Both the position numbers and the translations under genes were made by a program. A stretch of 38,019 nucleotides of DNA from assembly GCA_947466075.1 (NCBI GenBank), contig CANIBP010000058.1:1-38019 (forward strand), given 5' to 3'. Source of the stretch: Verrucomicrobiaceae bacterium. Its GTDB lineage: Bacteria; Verrucomicrobiota; Verrucomicrobiia; Verrucomicrobiales; Verrucomicrobiaceae. Under the pieces are notes generated by a model, which was not told the DNA's origin, searched no databases, and saw nothing but the letters and a program-made list of their open reading frames with translations. Below, piece by piece: positions 27,791 to 36,750 of this stretch. The first letter of the stretch is position 1, and the number at the start of each line of letters is the position of its first letter.

Positions 27791-28051
27791 CAGTCTCTCC
27801 TAGTTTTATCTATTACTAATTTGATTTGTGCCGTTCGATGATTCGAATGGTGAAAACGCCCTGTTACGCCCACCGTTCCTTTATCCGGCATACCCCGGAC
27901 TTCATTATCAGGGCAGCTTCGTTTACAGCGCACATTTACCATAGTATTAATCTTACCCGCGTGTTAACCTTGAGTCCAAGCAAATTGCGCCCTTTTGTGA
28001 GGATTCTCACGATAATCCTGATGCGTAATCAAATTTGAGCGGTGGTAATGA
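27791..28051 (-). promoter_or_regulatory. btub operon leader region
   Basis: A 261-base AT-rich spacer between the Pro-rich protein gene and btubA. Besides the btubA ribosome-binding site (27797-27801), it holds two competing short inverted repeats: GTGAG-N4-CTCAC at 27997-28010 and AGGATT/AATCCT at 28000-28019. These could form a weak terminator for the upstream gene or a regulator site. No confident -35/-10 pair was found, but the operon promoter most likely lies here. Confidence 0.4.
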
Positions 28052-28788
28052 TCACGGGTTTACTTTGCGTTTCGGTGGCAAAGGTGATGCGGTTGACAAA
28101 GCGGGCATCTGGCCCGTTCTGTTTTCGACGTGCCCCTGTTTCATACGGTCAATCTCCTCCTTTGAGGGAACGATTGCACGACGAATGGTTATAGGATCTG
28201 AATTCGACTGCTTCACCACTGGATTTGAAGTTGTGGGTGTGATAGGTTTAGAATCTACAGTAGTGGGCGAAGGCGTTGCGTTTGCCGGTAAAACATTCAC
28301 TGGTTTTGCCATGGCAGGTTTTCCCACTTCAGTGCCATGTGCCACCGGAGACCCGGAGGAAAGCTGACTGAGAGGATTCTGCACAGCCACCGCAACCGCT
28401 GGGGTAAATTTGGTGGGAGGAATAGCGATTGGTGATTTTTGCGGTTGAGGGGCTGCCGGTTGATCCGAAACGGTTTTATTCTGATCGACTATATTCACTG
28501 GCTGTTTCACGGCAGTTTTCTTTTCATCAACCTGTGGTGGTTTAACCTTGGTGTTTGATGGCCCTTCTGCTGAAGAAGAAACAACCACTTCTGGTTTTAC
28601 TTCGCTATTATTTCCATAAACATCCACGCACCAACACCAAGAATCACCGCAGCAGCGGCCGCCAGAGCACCCCAAGGCATCCCGCGCCTCTGATCGAGCA
28701 GAGGATTGAAATCATGCGTCTTAATTCCGCGCTTGATTTGGGATACTTCATCGCGAGCCAGATCATCTTGTTCTGAAGAATTCGTATT
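28052..28788 (-). pseudogene. TM-anchored proline-rich protein, frameshifted after the TM helix
   Basis: Immediately after the kinase-like stop (28789), and in the same frame as that gene, the reading continues NTNSSEQDDLARDEVSQ and later LLDQRRGMPWGALAAAAAVILGVGAWMFM, a clear TM helix, before stopping at 28597-28599. The continuation lies in another frame: GNNSEVKPEVVVSSSAEG then a long Pro/Ser/Thr/Val-rich tail ending SPLPPKRKVNP (stop 28052). Adding one base near 28615 (for example a third G in ATGGAA) joins them. An ATG at 28680 with AGAGG 6 bases before it is the only normal start in the first frame; otherwise the segment may have been the C-terminus of the kinase-like protein. Likely topology is a cytosolic N-part, one TM helix and an extracytoplasmic tail. 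Function unknown. Confidence 0.65.
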
Positions 28789-30543
28789 TCAGTCGTCTGC
28801 GAAATCAGAAACCGACCCCGCACTCTCCATCTCCTCTATCGCCACAACGTTGCCGCGCAGACGAGTTGCCAGATCAACCGTTGGTGCAGAGAGCAAACTA
28901 TCGAATTTATCAATGAATTCAGCAGGGCTGGGTGTTTTGCCGGCTCGACGGGTCAATTCCATGCATTCACGTGCATAAGCTGCTGCCGCCTCAGGAACGG
29001 TTTCGGGAAACTGCGGAGTGCCACCACTTTGGCGCTCTCCTGTCAGTAGATAAACGGCAAGTGCAACGAAAGAGCGATACCGGAAATCACGATCCTGCAA
29101 ATGATCCTCATTCAACTGCCCCTCAATGATATCCATGTCCACGAGGAGCGGCTCATAAAGACTGCGCATCGTCATATGCGGACGCAATTTTACCACAAAA
29201 GAAGGCCAAGCATCGAGACGCTTCTGCATCAGGCGCTCAAGTTCACGCGCAAGCAACGGTCCGTTTTTTCCCACGCGAAGAAGAATGTTTGATGGATGCA
29301 AATCAACACGCTGCACACCGCATTCAACAGCCTGATCCAACCCCGCACGAATCTGACGCATAAGCACAATCACTTCGGCAGGATTCAGCGTAATGCGTTC
29401 CGCCATCAGGCGACTCAGGGCAAAACCGGGTTCGCGCTCTTCTGTCAAGAATGTCCAGTCAGGACTTTCCCATACACTCAGAGAGCGCAAAATATTAGGA
29501 TGACGCTCAGGGTTGAACCGCCACATTTGCAGAGGCACAGCTACATAGCGTGATTTTTCAACAATTCGTGACGGCGGCAAGAGATGCACGGTAACAGACT
29601 GATCAGCCTTTGTATTGATCGCAGGGATCGAGAAAGGATATCGGCGGGTGTGATCTGCGTCCTCAACACGAAAGCGCGTTCCCAAAATGGTTTCAACCGG
29701 CACGTTTTCGAGGAGAAGTTCCTGAAGCTGTGACTGGGGTAGTAGCGAGGCATTCACCACGAGGTGTTTGCGGAAATTTCGCGCTTTGATATTGCTAGAA
29801 AGGGCACTGAAAGCTTCACGCACATCATCCCTTAGTTTCTCAATGGAAGCCGGAGCGTTGGAAGGATCCGAGAGTGCGGCTCTTACAGCAGTACGCAGAC
29901 TCATCGGTAGCTGAGTCAAAGCCGGGAACCGATCTGGATTTTCACCATTATAACTCTGCCCCGTAAGAAGAAGAAAAATCAACCGGCATGCTTCCACCAC
30001 CATCCGAACACCACTCTGCGCTTCAGTTCCAGCATCTAACTGCGATAGGCCATAATCAAAAACGCGCAGTTGCAAGAAGGTGTCCTCCAGCGTCGTCACC
30101 AACACACGATCCAAATGCATGCGAGAGACCAAACGTTGGTAGCCCTTGAGTTGCAAAAGATCATCAAGGAGTTGGTAAACCAAAGCCAAAGCAGTCGCTG
30201 GAGCCACTGCTCCACGTCGCTTGGCATAAGCATCGACAAATTCGCCATCGTTAAGGTTGCTCGTATAATAGACCAACCCCTGATCTTCACCCACTTCCAA
30301 GATACGCATGAAAGCATGCCCACGAATCTCTGAAACTTGCCGCGCACGTTCAAATGCGGAACGCTTCATCGCCGCATCCAGAGTATTTCCACCTCGAAGC
30401 ACGTGCAGCTCCACCAAGCGCCGAATGCGGTTGTCAAAAGCAAGAAAAACAACTTCATCTTTGGAACGCACCAATTCCACCGGCGCGCCGCCGGTGCGAT
30501 GCGCTACAGACAAGCTGCCAAATTGCTGGAGTTCCTCAATCAT
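28789..30543 (-). CDS. tandem kinase-like (pseudokinase) protein upstream of btubA
   Basis: A 584-aa protein with two eukaryotic-type protein-kinase-like domains. In the first (about 15-250) the ATP-lysine position is His47 (VELHVL), the HRD Asp is replaced by Arg141 (VSRMHLDRVLV), but a DYG motif remains at 163-165. In the second (about 285-560) the catalytic loop VDLHPSNILL keeps Asp414 and Asn419 while DFG is lost. Neither half looks like a complete active kinase. It may act as a scaffold or regulatory pseudokinase. A good promoter lies just upstream (30614-30641). After its TGA the same frame continues to look coding for about 60 codons into a TM helix, so the original protein may have been longer and membrane-bound. 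Confidence 0.8.
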   Translation of the reverse strand: MIEELQQFGSLSVAHRTGGAPVELVRSKDEVVFLAFDNRIRRLVELHVLRGGNTLDAAMKRSAFERARQVSEIRGHAFMRILEVGEDQGLVYYTSNLNDGEFVDAYAKRRGAVAPATALALVYQLLDDLLQLKGYQRLVSRMHLDRVLVTTLEDTFLQLRVFDYGLSQLDAGTEAQSGVRMVVEACRLIFLLLTGQSYNGENPDRFPALTQLPMSLRTAVRAALSDPSNAPASIEKLRDDVREAFSALSSNIKARNFRKHLVVNASLLPQSQLQELLLENVPVETILGTRFRVEDADHTRRYPFSIPAINTKADQSVTVHLLPPSRIVEKSRYVAVPLQMWRFNPERHPNILRSLSVWESPDWTFLTEEREPGFALSRLMAERITLNPAEVIVLMRQIRAGLDQAVECGVQRVDLHPSNILLRVGKNGPLLARELERLMQKRLDAWPSFVVKLRPHMTMRSLYEPLLVDMDIIEGQLNEDHLQDRDFRYRSFVALAVYLLTGERQSGGTPQFPETVPEAAAAYARECMELTRRAGKTPSPAEFIDKFDSLLSAPTVDLATRLRGNVVAIEEMESAGSVSDFADD

Positions 30544-30863
30544 AACGAAATATAGGCTACACTTTGTAAGGCCGCGTCAGGTTAAAGATTTCGTTCAGCG
30601 GTCTTAAATTCATATTATAGATTCTAATGGTTGTGGCTCAAAAATGCAAAATATTTCTGGAGTATCTGGTAATTTTATTTTAACTCTTGGCTAAGACGCT
30701 AATAGAAGTCGTGTAATGCACTATATTTCTAGTTGATACGGCTGGAATGGCCAATGAGTTACTTTGAGCAACCCTCAAATAAGTTGTGAGCAGGGAGGTG
30801 TGCTAGCCAAGTTTAAGAATTATGTCATTTTTAACAAACAGAGAACTAAAACTCAACCATGTC
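30544..30863. other. AT-rich intergenic region between two btub-flanking genes
   Basis: 320 bases, clearly richer in A/T than the surroundings. Its left end carries the promoter of the kinase-like gene. The remainder has no supported ORF and no clear terminator for the gene ending at 30864. A small regulatory RNA cannot be excluded but nothing supports it. Confidence 0.5.
30614..30641 (-). promoter_or_regulatory. promoter of the kinase-like gene
   Basis: On the minus strand TTGAGC (30641-30636) and a perfect TATAAT (30619-30614) are spaced by 16 bases, giving a leader of about 65 bases before the ATG at 30543. It is the best sigma-70 type promoter seen in the btub neighbourhood, and could drive the kinase-like and TM/Pro-rich genes and possibly the btub genes beyond. 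Confidence 0.65.
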
Positions 30864-32435
30864 TCACGACCTAGGACTGGTTGTAGAAAGGTTTTTGGAA
30901 TCACCTTCAGACGCAGTAATTAAGCCCAATCGTCGTTTTTCTTCTGCGTTCCATTGGAACTTTGAGTCATGTAGTGCCTCGCGTGCAGCGTTTTTAATTT
31001 CATCAGCATTCGCCGAACCCGGATAAATCAATTCTTCCCATAATGCGATGACGTCCGCCTTCACCCGATCAAGGAGAAGTTTAGGAACACGCATGCGCAC
31101 TTCGGCATCCTTCGGGGGATCCAGATGCAGCCACACCAGAAATTTCATGTATTGCGTGCTTTCAAATGGGAGTTCTTGGCTGTGTCCGGAGAGAACTATT
31201 TCATTGTCTCGCCAGGGATTGGATGTTGCGGCTGCCTGCTGAGATGCAAATTGCGCCATGTCAGAAGCCATTTTTTGAAGATGCTCCTTTCTCCATATCT
31301 CCATCTCGGCAGGCGTTTTATCAGGCTTCAAAGATGCTGGGAAAGTGGAACTAGGCAGCGTGGAGCGTGCTTCCGATGCTCTAAAGGTGTTTAGAACACG
31401 ATATACATCCTCGGGTGGCAGCCAAATTAGCGTGAATGCCATTGCCAAGGCACCACAAATCCAACCCAGTACAAAACGCGCTGACTGTCCGGCCTTTGGG
31501 TAAGTCTGTATCTCTTTAGCCGGGAACTCAGATGGCAAAGCAGCATCAGGTGAGACACGCGGGGTATAAACAGGCTTCTCTTTAGCCGTTTCCGTTTTTT
31601 TTGTCTCCGTGGCGATCTTTTCCTGCAGTTGCGCACTTTTCATCGCTAAGTCCCACCAGCACGCAGGCAGCACTGCTTGAAATAATTCCCCCCCTTCAAT
31701 GCTCGTTGTCAGGCGCTCGGACAATCTATCCAATACCTGCAATTCCTCCTTGCTCTGCCACAGCCACGGCGTCTTGGGCTTTCTAAGTCGAACATCCCAA
31801 AAATCACGTTCTTCCGCAACAGCACTGCACACGACTCGACCTGCACCCAGCCAGCGTCTAGCATCTGCCAAGGCCTCTTGGTGCTCTTCACCCGCCAAAG
31901 GCAATGCGGCGTTGTAAAGCTGTTCGGCGCGCGAAAACCGCGTTACGGCCAGTGTGGCAGCCAGCGCCAACATGACTTCCACCGCACAAGCATTTTTTGA
32001 AGCATGCGAGGCTACAATAGACTCAGCGAGCCTGGAAAGACGATGCGTCTCACCGCGCGCGGCCCAACGCGATGCCACCATGCAAGTAACCGTGGCCTGT
32101 CCGCTGCCCATTTCGATAATGAGGTCAGGAATACGAGCTAACTCCGCAAGTTGATCCTCATCATGATCAAATATCTCCGCGATCACAGGGCTCGCTGCAG
32201 CCGCCCATTCAGGTTTTGAAAACGCCTGACCGCAGAACGCATCGAAGTGCTCTGCAACCGCGACTTTGCTGGCAAAAGCATGCAATAAATTGCTGGCTGA
32301 AGCCTGCAATTCGATTGGCAACTCGGAGGCAATCAATAATTCAATAGAGGACGTCTCGGCTACTACACCTTGAGGCACTGCCAGCAAACTGCTGGCGCGC
32401 GTCCTCGCGGCAGTACTTGTAGCGCTAGTTTCCAT
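30864..32435 (-). CDS. unknown single-TM protein of the btub neighbourhood
   Basis: A 523-aa protein starting METSATSTAARTRASS; an ATG at 32474 would add 13 residues. No family recognised. Residues about 30-270 are helical and Ala/Leu-rich with weak TPR-like spacing (ACAVEVMLALAATLAVTRF, RAEQLYNAALPLAGEEHQE). A charged Lys/Glu/Thr linker (about 270-318) leads to one TM helix (about 321-339, FVLGWICGALAMAFTLIWL). The C-terminal about 185 residues are predicted extracytoplasmic, with WLHLDPPKDAEVRMRVPKLL. It is on the same strand as the kinase-like gene and the btub operon, separated from them by 320 bases. It may be a membrane-anchored adaptor, but this rests only on position and topology. Confidence 0.75.
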   Translation of the reverse strand: METSATSTAARTRASSLLAVPQGVVAETSSIELLIASELPIELQASASNLLHAFASKVAVAEHFDAFCGQAFSKPEWAAAASPVIAEIFDHDEDQLAELARIPDLIIEMGSGQATVTCMVASRWAARGETHRLSRLAESIVASHASKNACAVEVMLALAATLAVTRFSRAEQLYNAALPLAGEEHQEALADARRWLGAGRVVCSAVAEERDFWDVRLRKPKTPWLWQSKEELQVLDRLSERLTTSIEGGELFQAVLPACWWDLAMKSAQLQEKIATETKKTETAKEKPVYTPRVSPDAALPSEFPAKEIQTYPKAGQSARFVLGWICGALAMAFTLIWLPPEDVYRVLNTFRASEARSTLPSSTFPASLKPDKTPAEMEIWRKEHLQKMASDMAQFASQQAAATSNPWRDNEIVLSGHSQELPFESTQYMKFLVWLHLDPPKDAEVRMRVPKLLLDRVKADVIALWEELIYPGSANADEIKNAAREALHDSKFQWNAEEKRRLGLITASEGDSKNLSTTSPRS

Positions 32436-32502
32436 TGAGAACGCTACCCATAGGACAGATCGCAGAGGATGCAACGTACGCCTTGAACCTAAATCAAATC
32501 CG

Positions 32503-33930
32503 TCAGGCGATGATCTCCTTTGCTACCGTGCCATAAACGTCAGTGAGGCGGAAATCACGGCCCGCATAGCGGAACGTAAGTCGCTCGTGATCAAGTCCCA
32601 TCAGGGCCAGCACCGTCGCGTGCCAGTCATGAATGTGCATCTTGTTCATCACTGCCTCATAGCCGTAATCATCTGTCGCTCCGTAATTCATGCCGCCTTT
32701 GACTCCGCCACCGGCCATCCACATCGTGAAACCCTTGTTGTTGTGGTCACGCCCATCATCGCCTTGAGAATGTGGTGTGCGACCGAATTCACCGCCCCAG
32801 ATGATCAGGGTGTCCTTCAAAAGGCCGCGCTGCTTGAGATCTGTCAGCAGTCCTGCAATCGGCTTATCGATGGCACCCGTGTTGCGTTCCAAGGCTGCTT
32901 TTAAATTAAAATGCTGATCCCATGTGCCATGCGTGATCTCGATGAAACGCACGCCAGCCTCGACAAACTTGCGCGCCATCAGGCACTGCTTGCCAAACGT
33001 GTCCGTTTCCTGCTCGTCGATGCCATACAGCGCCTTCGTCGCCGCTGTTTCCTTGCTCAGATCCATCACCTTGGGCACCTCTGCCTGCATGCGGAACGCC
33101 AGTTCGTAGGACTCGATCACACCTTCCACCTCGGCGCTCACGCCACCGCTCTGCTGCATGCTGGATTTGTTCAAAGCCTGCACCAAATCGAGCTGCGTGC
33201 GCTGTTCCGTCGTCGTATAACGTCCGTTCTTGATATTGGCCACAGTCGCTTGCTCACCGCCGCCAAAACGACGCCCCGCCAAACCTCCACCAGGAGCGCC
33301 ATTACCGCCGATCTTCGTTCCCTGATAAATCGCCGGTAAAAAGGCGCTGCCATAGGTGCGTGTCGCGTTACCTGGAGGATTGACCGTGATGAAGCCCGGT
33401 AGGTTTTCGTTCATCGTGCCTAGGCCATACAAGGCCCACGCTCCCAGCGAAGGCCGCACGAACTGCGTCGTGCCTGTGTGAAGCTGTGAAAATGCCTGCG
33501 GATGTGCCGGCAGGTCTGTAGCCATCGAATTGAGGATGCAAAGTTCATCTGCATGCTTGCCTAGATTCGGGAATAGCTCGGAAATCATCAGCCCACTTTT
33601 GCCACTGCGATTGAACTTCCAAAGCGGTGCCATCAGCTTTGCAGTGCCGTAGCGCCCGGCCATGGATGGAGCCCCCTTCCCTGCATCCGCGATGAGCTTT
33701 GGCTTGTAATCAAACGTGTCCACATGCGATGGCGCTCCCTGCATGCAGAGAAAGATCACATGCTTTGCACGCTGAGTAAAGTGAGGTGCCTTCGGTGCCA
33801 AGGGACTCGATGCGGCACCAGGATTGGCACGCAATGCCTGCTGCTGAGCCAGAGCGGCGAACGCGAGATAACCGAAGCCGTTTGAGCCTGTTTTCAAAAA
33901 CTCGCGACGTGAGAAGGGAGACGTATTCAT
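32503..33930 (-). CDS. DUF1501 family protein with Tat signal
   Basis: A 475-aa protein starting MNTSPFSRREFLKTGSNG, a twin-arginine signal (SRREFLK). RAKHVIFLCMQGAPSHVDTFDYKP, SGLMISELFPNLGKHADELC, GVRFIEITHGTWDQHFNL and IIWGGEFGRTPHSQGDDGRDHN are DUF1501 (alkaline-phosphatase/sulfatase-like fold) signatures with likely metal ligands (Asp, His). DUF1501 genes almost always pair with PSCyt/DUF1553 genes in PVC bacteria, as here, 23 bases after the partner. Substrate unknown. The start at 33930 is chosen because the Tat motif follows directly. Confidence 0.93.
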   Translation of the reverse strand: MNTSPFSRREFLKTGSNGFGYLAFAALAQQQALRANPGAASSPLAPKAPHFTQRAKHVIFLCMQGAPSHVDTFDYKPKLIADAGKGAPSMAGRYGTAKLMAPLWKFNRSGKSGLMISELFPNLGKHADELCILNSMATDLPAHPQAFSQLHTGTTQFVRPSLGAWALYGLGTMNENLPGFITVNPPGNATRTYGSAFLPAIYQGTKIGGNGAPGGGLAGRRFGGGEQATVANIKNGRYTTTEQRTQLDLVQALNKSSMQQSGGVSAEVEGVIESYELAFRMQAEVPKVMDLSKETAATKALYGIDEQETDTFGKQCLMARKFVEAGVRFIEITHGTWDQHFNLKAALERNTGAIDKPIAGLLTDLKQRGLLKDTLIIWGGEFGRTPHSQGDDGRDHNNKGFTMWMAGGGVKGGMNYGATDDYGYEAVMNKMHIHDWHATVLALMGLDHERLTFRYAGRDFRLTDVYGTVAKEIIA

Positions 33931-33953
33931 GGCGGTAGAGTGTGGGAGGTGTT

Positions 33954-36476
33954 TTAATTGAGGTAACGAAACTCGGCGCTGGCGATCAGACTCTGGCAAA
34001 AAGCAGACAAGGCAGCGAATTCGGTCTTCTCCTTCGCATCCTTGCTGTTGCCACCGTTCTTGGCGATCTGCTGGGGAAAACGCATCCAGAAATTGCTAAT
34101 CGCTGCTTTTTCAGGAGACGTGGGCTCACGCCCGAAGGCCAGCTGATAGGCATAGCCCAGACGCTCAGCCGATGTGCCCTGGTATTTGGCAATACGAGCC
34201 GCAAAAGCATCTGCAGCACCCTGCGCTGCCTGGTTATTCATCAGGTAGAGGCTTTGCGATGGCACATTCGTTGTGTCACGGTCACCATTGACCAAGCTTG
34301 CATCCGGGTAATCGAAGACTGCGAGCATTTCTGGAATCTGATCACGAATGATCGGAATGTAGATCGAACGGTAGGTATAGGGTTTGCTAGTCATCTCACC
34401 TCGGAAGACTGAAATCAGCCCCTGCCGACCTTCACCGGCACGTGCGACGGGAGATCCATCAATGGGATACAAGTTCAGCACGCCTCCCACCGCGAGCATT
34501 GCATCACGGATCGCTTCGGCTTCCAGACGGCGCTGGTTCATGCGCCAATGATATTTATTGTCAGGATCGGCAGCGAAATTCGCGGCATCGTAGCCAGATC
34601 CCATTTGATAAGCGCGACTCATCATGATCTCGCGAATCAGTTTTTTCACCGACCAGCCGTTTTCCATGAACGACACCGCCAGATGGTCCAGCAACTCGGG
34701 ATGTGACGGCTTCTGGCCCATCGTGCCGAAATTGTCCGGAGTCGCCACGATGGCGCTGCCCATCAGCTTTAACCACACGCGATTCGCCATCACACGTGCC
34801 GTGAGCGGATTGTCCTTGGAAGCGATGAAGTAGGCCAAATCAAGCCTGCCACTGCCGCTTTGCGGGCTAATGTTCAGTGGTTCGCCTTTCGCGCACAGCA
34901 CTTCCACCAAACCACGTGGCACCACATCGCCCGGCTGTTTGATATCACCACGGATGAGAATTGGGCTGTTGAGTGGAGTGGTGCGCTCCAGCACCCCCAT
35001 TGCCAGCGTGCGTGGAGTGCCGTCCTCATAAAAGAGATCAAGGTCGGCTTTGACCTCCTCCGCACGATCACGTGCGCCGCGAATGCGTAAAAAACTAGCT
35101 GCGCCAGCTTTGTCACGATCCTGCTGCCGCAGGGCAAAAATTTCACGCTGCGCCTCGGCGGCGGCGGTTTGCGCCTTTTGATAGCTACCCTTGAGTTCCG
35201 ACACTTCAGCAGGTGAAATTTTTGCCAAAGCGGAGGTTTGCGCTGCCGCGCGATCCAACTCGATCAATCCGGAGGGATTATTGTTTTGCAGCTGTTCATA
35301 GGTACCGAAGAGCGTTTCACTACTCAGAAAGATGCCCGCCAGCGCATAATAGTCGCGTTGCGTCACCGGATCGAATTTGTGATCATGGCAGCGGGCACAG
35401 GCCAGCGTCAGGCCCAGCATCGACTGCGACACCGCATCAATCTGCTCATCCACCATATCCATCGAGAACTGGCGGCGGTCACGCTGGTTGTGTCCCTTCG
35501 ATCCAATCGCCAAAAAGCCCGTAGCCACGATCTTATCCGCCTGATCACGTTTGCCGTCGAACTTCAGCAAATCACCAGCGATCTGCTCCTTCAGGAATTG
35601 ATCATATGGCTTGTCCTTCTTGAAGGACTCGATCACGTAATCGCGATAACGCCACGCATGCGGGTAAAGCACGTTTGTGTCCTTACCGCTGCTCTCTCCA
35701 TAACGCGCCACATCCAGCCAGTGCCGCGCCCAGCGCTCGCCATAGCGCTCCGAGTCAAGATACATGTCGATCACCCGCTTCACCGCTTCTGGTGATTGAT
35801 CAGCGACAAACGCTTTCACTTCATCCGGTGTCGGCGGCAGCCCCGTCAAATCAAACGCGATACGGCGGATCAGCGTTGGCCTATCCGCATCACGCGCAGG
35901 ATGCAAACCGTTCGCCTCGATGCCCGCGAGAATGAACTTGTCGATGTCCGTCTTCGCCCAGCCTTCAGTCTTCACTGTCGGTGGTGTGTGCTTCACCGGC
36001 TTCTGGAAGGCCCAGTGCTCACGCCCCTTATCCATATCGATCACACGCTTGCCGCCGCTTGCGTTGACCACCTTGTTCTCACGCGGATCAGGCACACCCA
36101 TCTCGATCCACTTCTTGAAGTTCGCGATAACAACATCCGGCAGCTTCTGCTTTGGCGGCATCTGATTGTCCTCGTTCTTCCACGTCATCGCCTCATAGAC
36201 GGTGCTTTGTGCGATATTTCCCGGTGTCACACCCGGATGCCCCGATTCACCACCCAACAGAGTCGCCTGCTTCGTATCCAGGGTCAATCCCCCCTTCACC
36301 TTCTCCGATTCGCTGGAGTGGCACTTGTAGCAGTGCTGCACCAACACTGGCCGGATGTTCTTCTCGAAAAAGTTGAGTTGGTCTGCAGAAATGCCAGCGT
36401 GGGCGTTCTCGGCGGCATCCGCAGCACGCATCAGTGCCGGGGAGAGGAGAATTAAAAATAGCGTTAGAGTCTTCAT
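33954..36476 (-). CDS. planctomycete-type cytochrome (PSCyt1-DUF1549-DUF1553) protein
   Basis: An 840-aa exported protein with a signal peptide (MKTLTLFLILLSPALMRA). PSCyt1 carries heme motif CYKCH at 49-53 and GGLTLDTKQATLLGGESG. DUF1549 follows (IDKFILAGIEANGL, RIAFDLTGLPPTPDEV, YGERWARHWLDVARYGES, LGLTLACARCHDHKFDP with a second C-x-x-C-H). DUF1553 closes the protein (DLAYFIASKDNPLTARVMANR, NFGTMGQKPSHPELLD, NVPSQSLYLMNNQ). It is the usual partner of DUF1501 and probably binds heme outside the cytoplasmic membrane in oxidative degradation of a complex substrate. The signal peptide decides the start at 36476 rather than 36515. Confidence 0.93.
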   Translation of the reverse strand: MKTLTLFLILLSPALMRAADAAENAHAGISADQLNFFEKNIRPVLVQHCYKCHSSESEKVKGGLTLDTKQATLLGGESGHPGVTPGNIAQSTVYEAMTWKNEDNQMPPKQKLPDVVIANFKKWIEMGVPDPRENKVVNASGGKRVIDMDKGREHWAFQKPVKHTPPTVKTEGWAKTDIDKFILAGIEANGLHPARDADRPTLIRRIAFDLTGLPPTPDEVKAFVADQSPEAVKRVIDMYLDSERYGERWARHWLDVARYGESSGKDTNVLYPHAWRYRDYVIESFKKDKPYDQFLKEQIAGDLLKFDGKRDQADKIVATGFLAIGSKGHNQRDRRQFSMDMVDEQIDAVSQSMLGLTLACARCHDHKFDPVTQRDYYALAGIFLSSETLFGTYEQLQNNNPSGLIELDRAAAQTSALAKISPAEVSELKGSYQKAQTAAAEAQREIFALRQQDRDKAGAASFLRIRGARDRAEEVKADLDLFYEDGTPRTLAMGVLERTTPLNSPILIRGDIKQPGDVVPRGLVEVLCAKGEPLNISPQSGSGRLDLAYFIASKDNPLTARVMANRVWLKLMGSAIVATPDNFGTMGQKPSHPELLDHLAVSFMENGWSVKKLIREIMMSRAYQMGSGYDAANFAADPDNKYHWRMNQRRLEAEAIRDAMLAVGGVLNLYPIDGSPVARAGEGRQGLISVFRGEMTSKPYTYRSIYIPIIRDQIPEMLAVFDYPDASLVNGDRDTTNVPSQSLYLMNNQAAQGAADAFAARIAKYQGTSAERLGYAYQLAFGREPTSPEKAAISNFWMRFPQQIAKNGGNSKDAKEKTEFAALSAFCQSLIASAEFRYLN

Positions 36477-36689
36477 GGGAGAATTGAAGCAAGTTGATGC
36501 CTTCAACCCAGCCACCGTGCAAAGGTTGCATCCAATACGTTATTTTGTGAATGCTGAACCATTTTGCTTCACCGCAATGCCTTGAGTGCTCGACCCATCC
36601 GCGACTGACCTTGGGCAGGAATGTAAAGTCTGGTAGGCGTTGTTCCAAAATGACCCGCAACGATCCTGCCGGCGCTTAGGCTAAGTGTA
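36477..36689. other. intergenic region, no gene seen
   Basis: About 210 bases between the DUF1553 gene start and the terminator of the small lipoprotein gene, all minus-strand context. It should contain the promoter for the DUF1553-DUF1501 pair, but no clear -35/-10 pair was recognised. Confidence 0.4.
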
Positions 36690-36721
36690 CAAAAAAGCGT
36701 CAGGCTTGTCGCCTGACGCTT
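36690..36721 (-). terminator. intrinsic terminator of the small lipoprotein gene
   Basis: A perfect 11-bp inverted repeat, AAGCGTCAGGC (36695-36705) and GCCTGACGCTT (36711-36721), with a 5-base loop. Read on the minus strand it ends in six T, about 30 bases after the lipoprotein stop at 36751. Confidence 0.88.
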
Positions 36722-36750
36722 CATCAAATCAAGATGCGAACGAACCGATG

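Noticed and set aside
27997..28019. Strong intrinsic terminator upstream of btubA
   Set aside because: The inverted repeats are only 5-6 bp long and alternative to each other, with no proper U-tract; kept only as a possible regulatory site.
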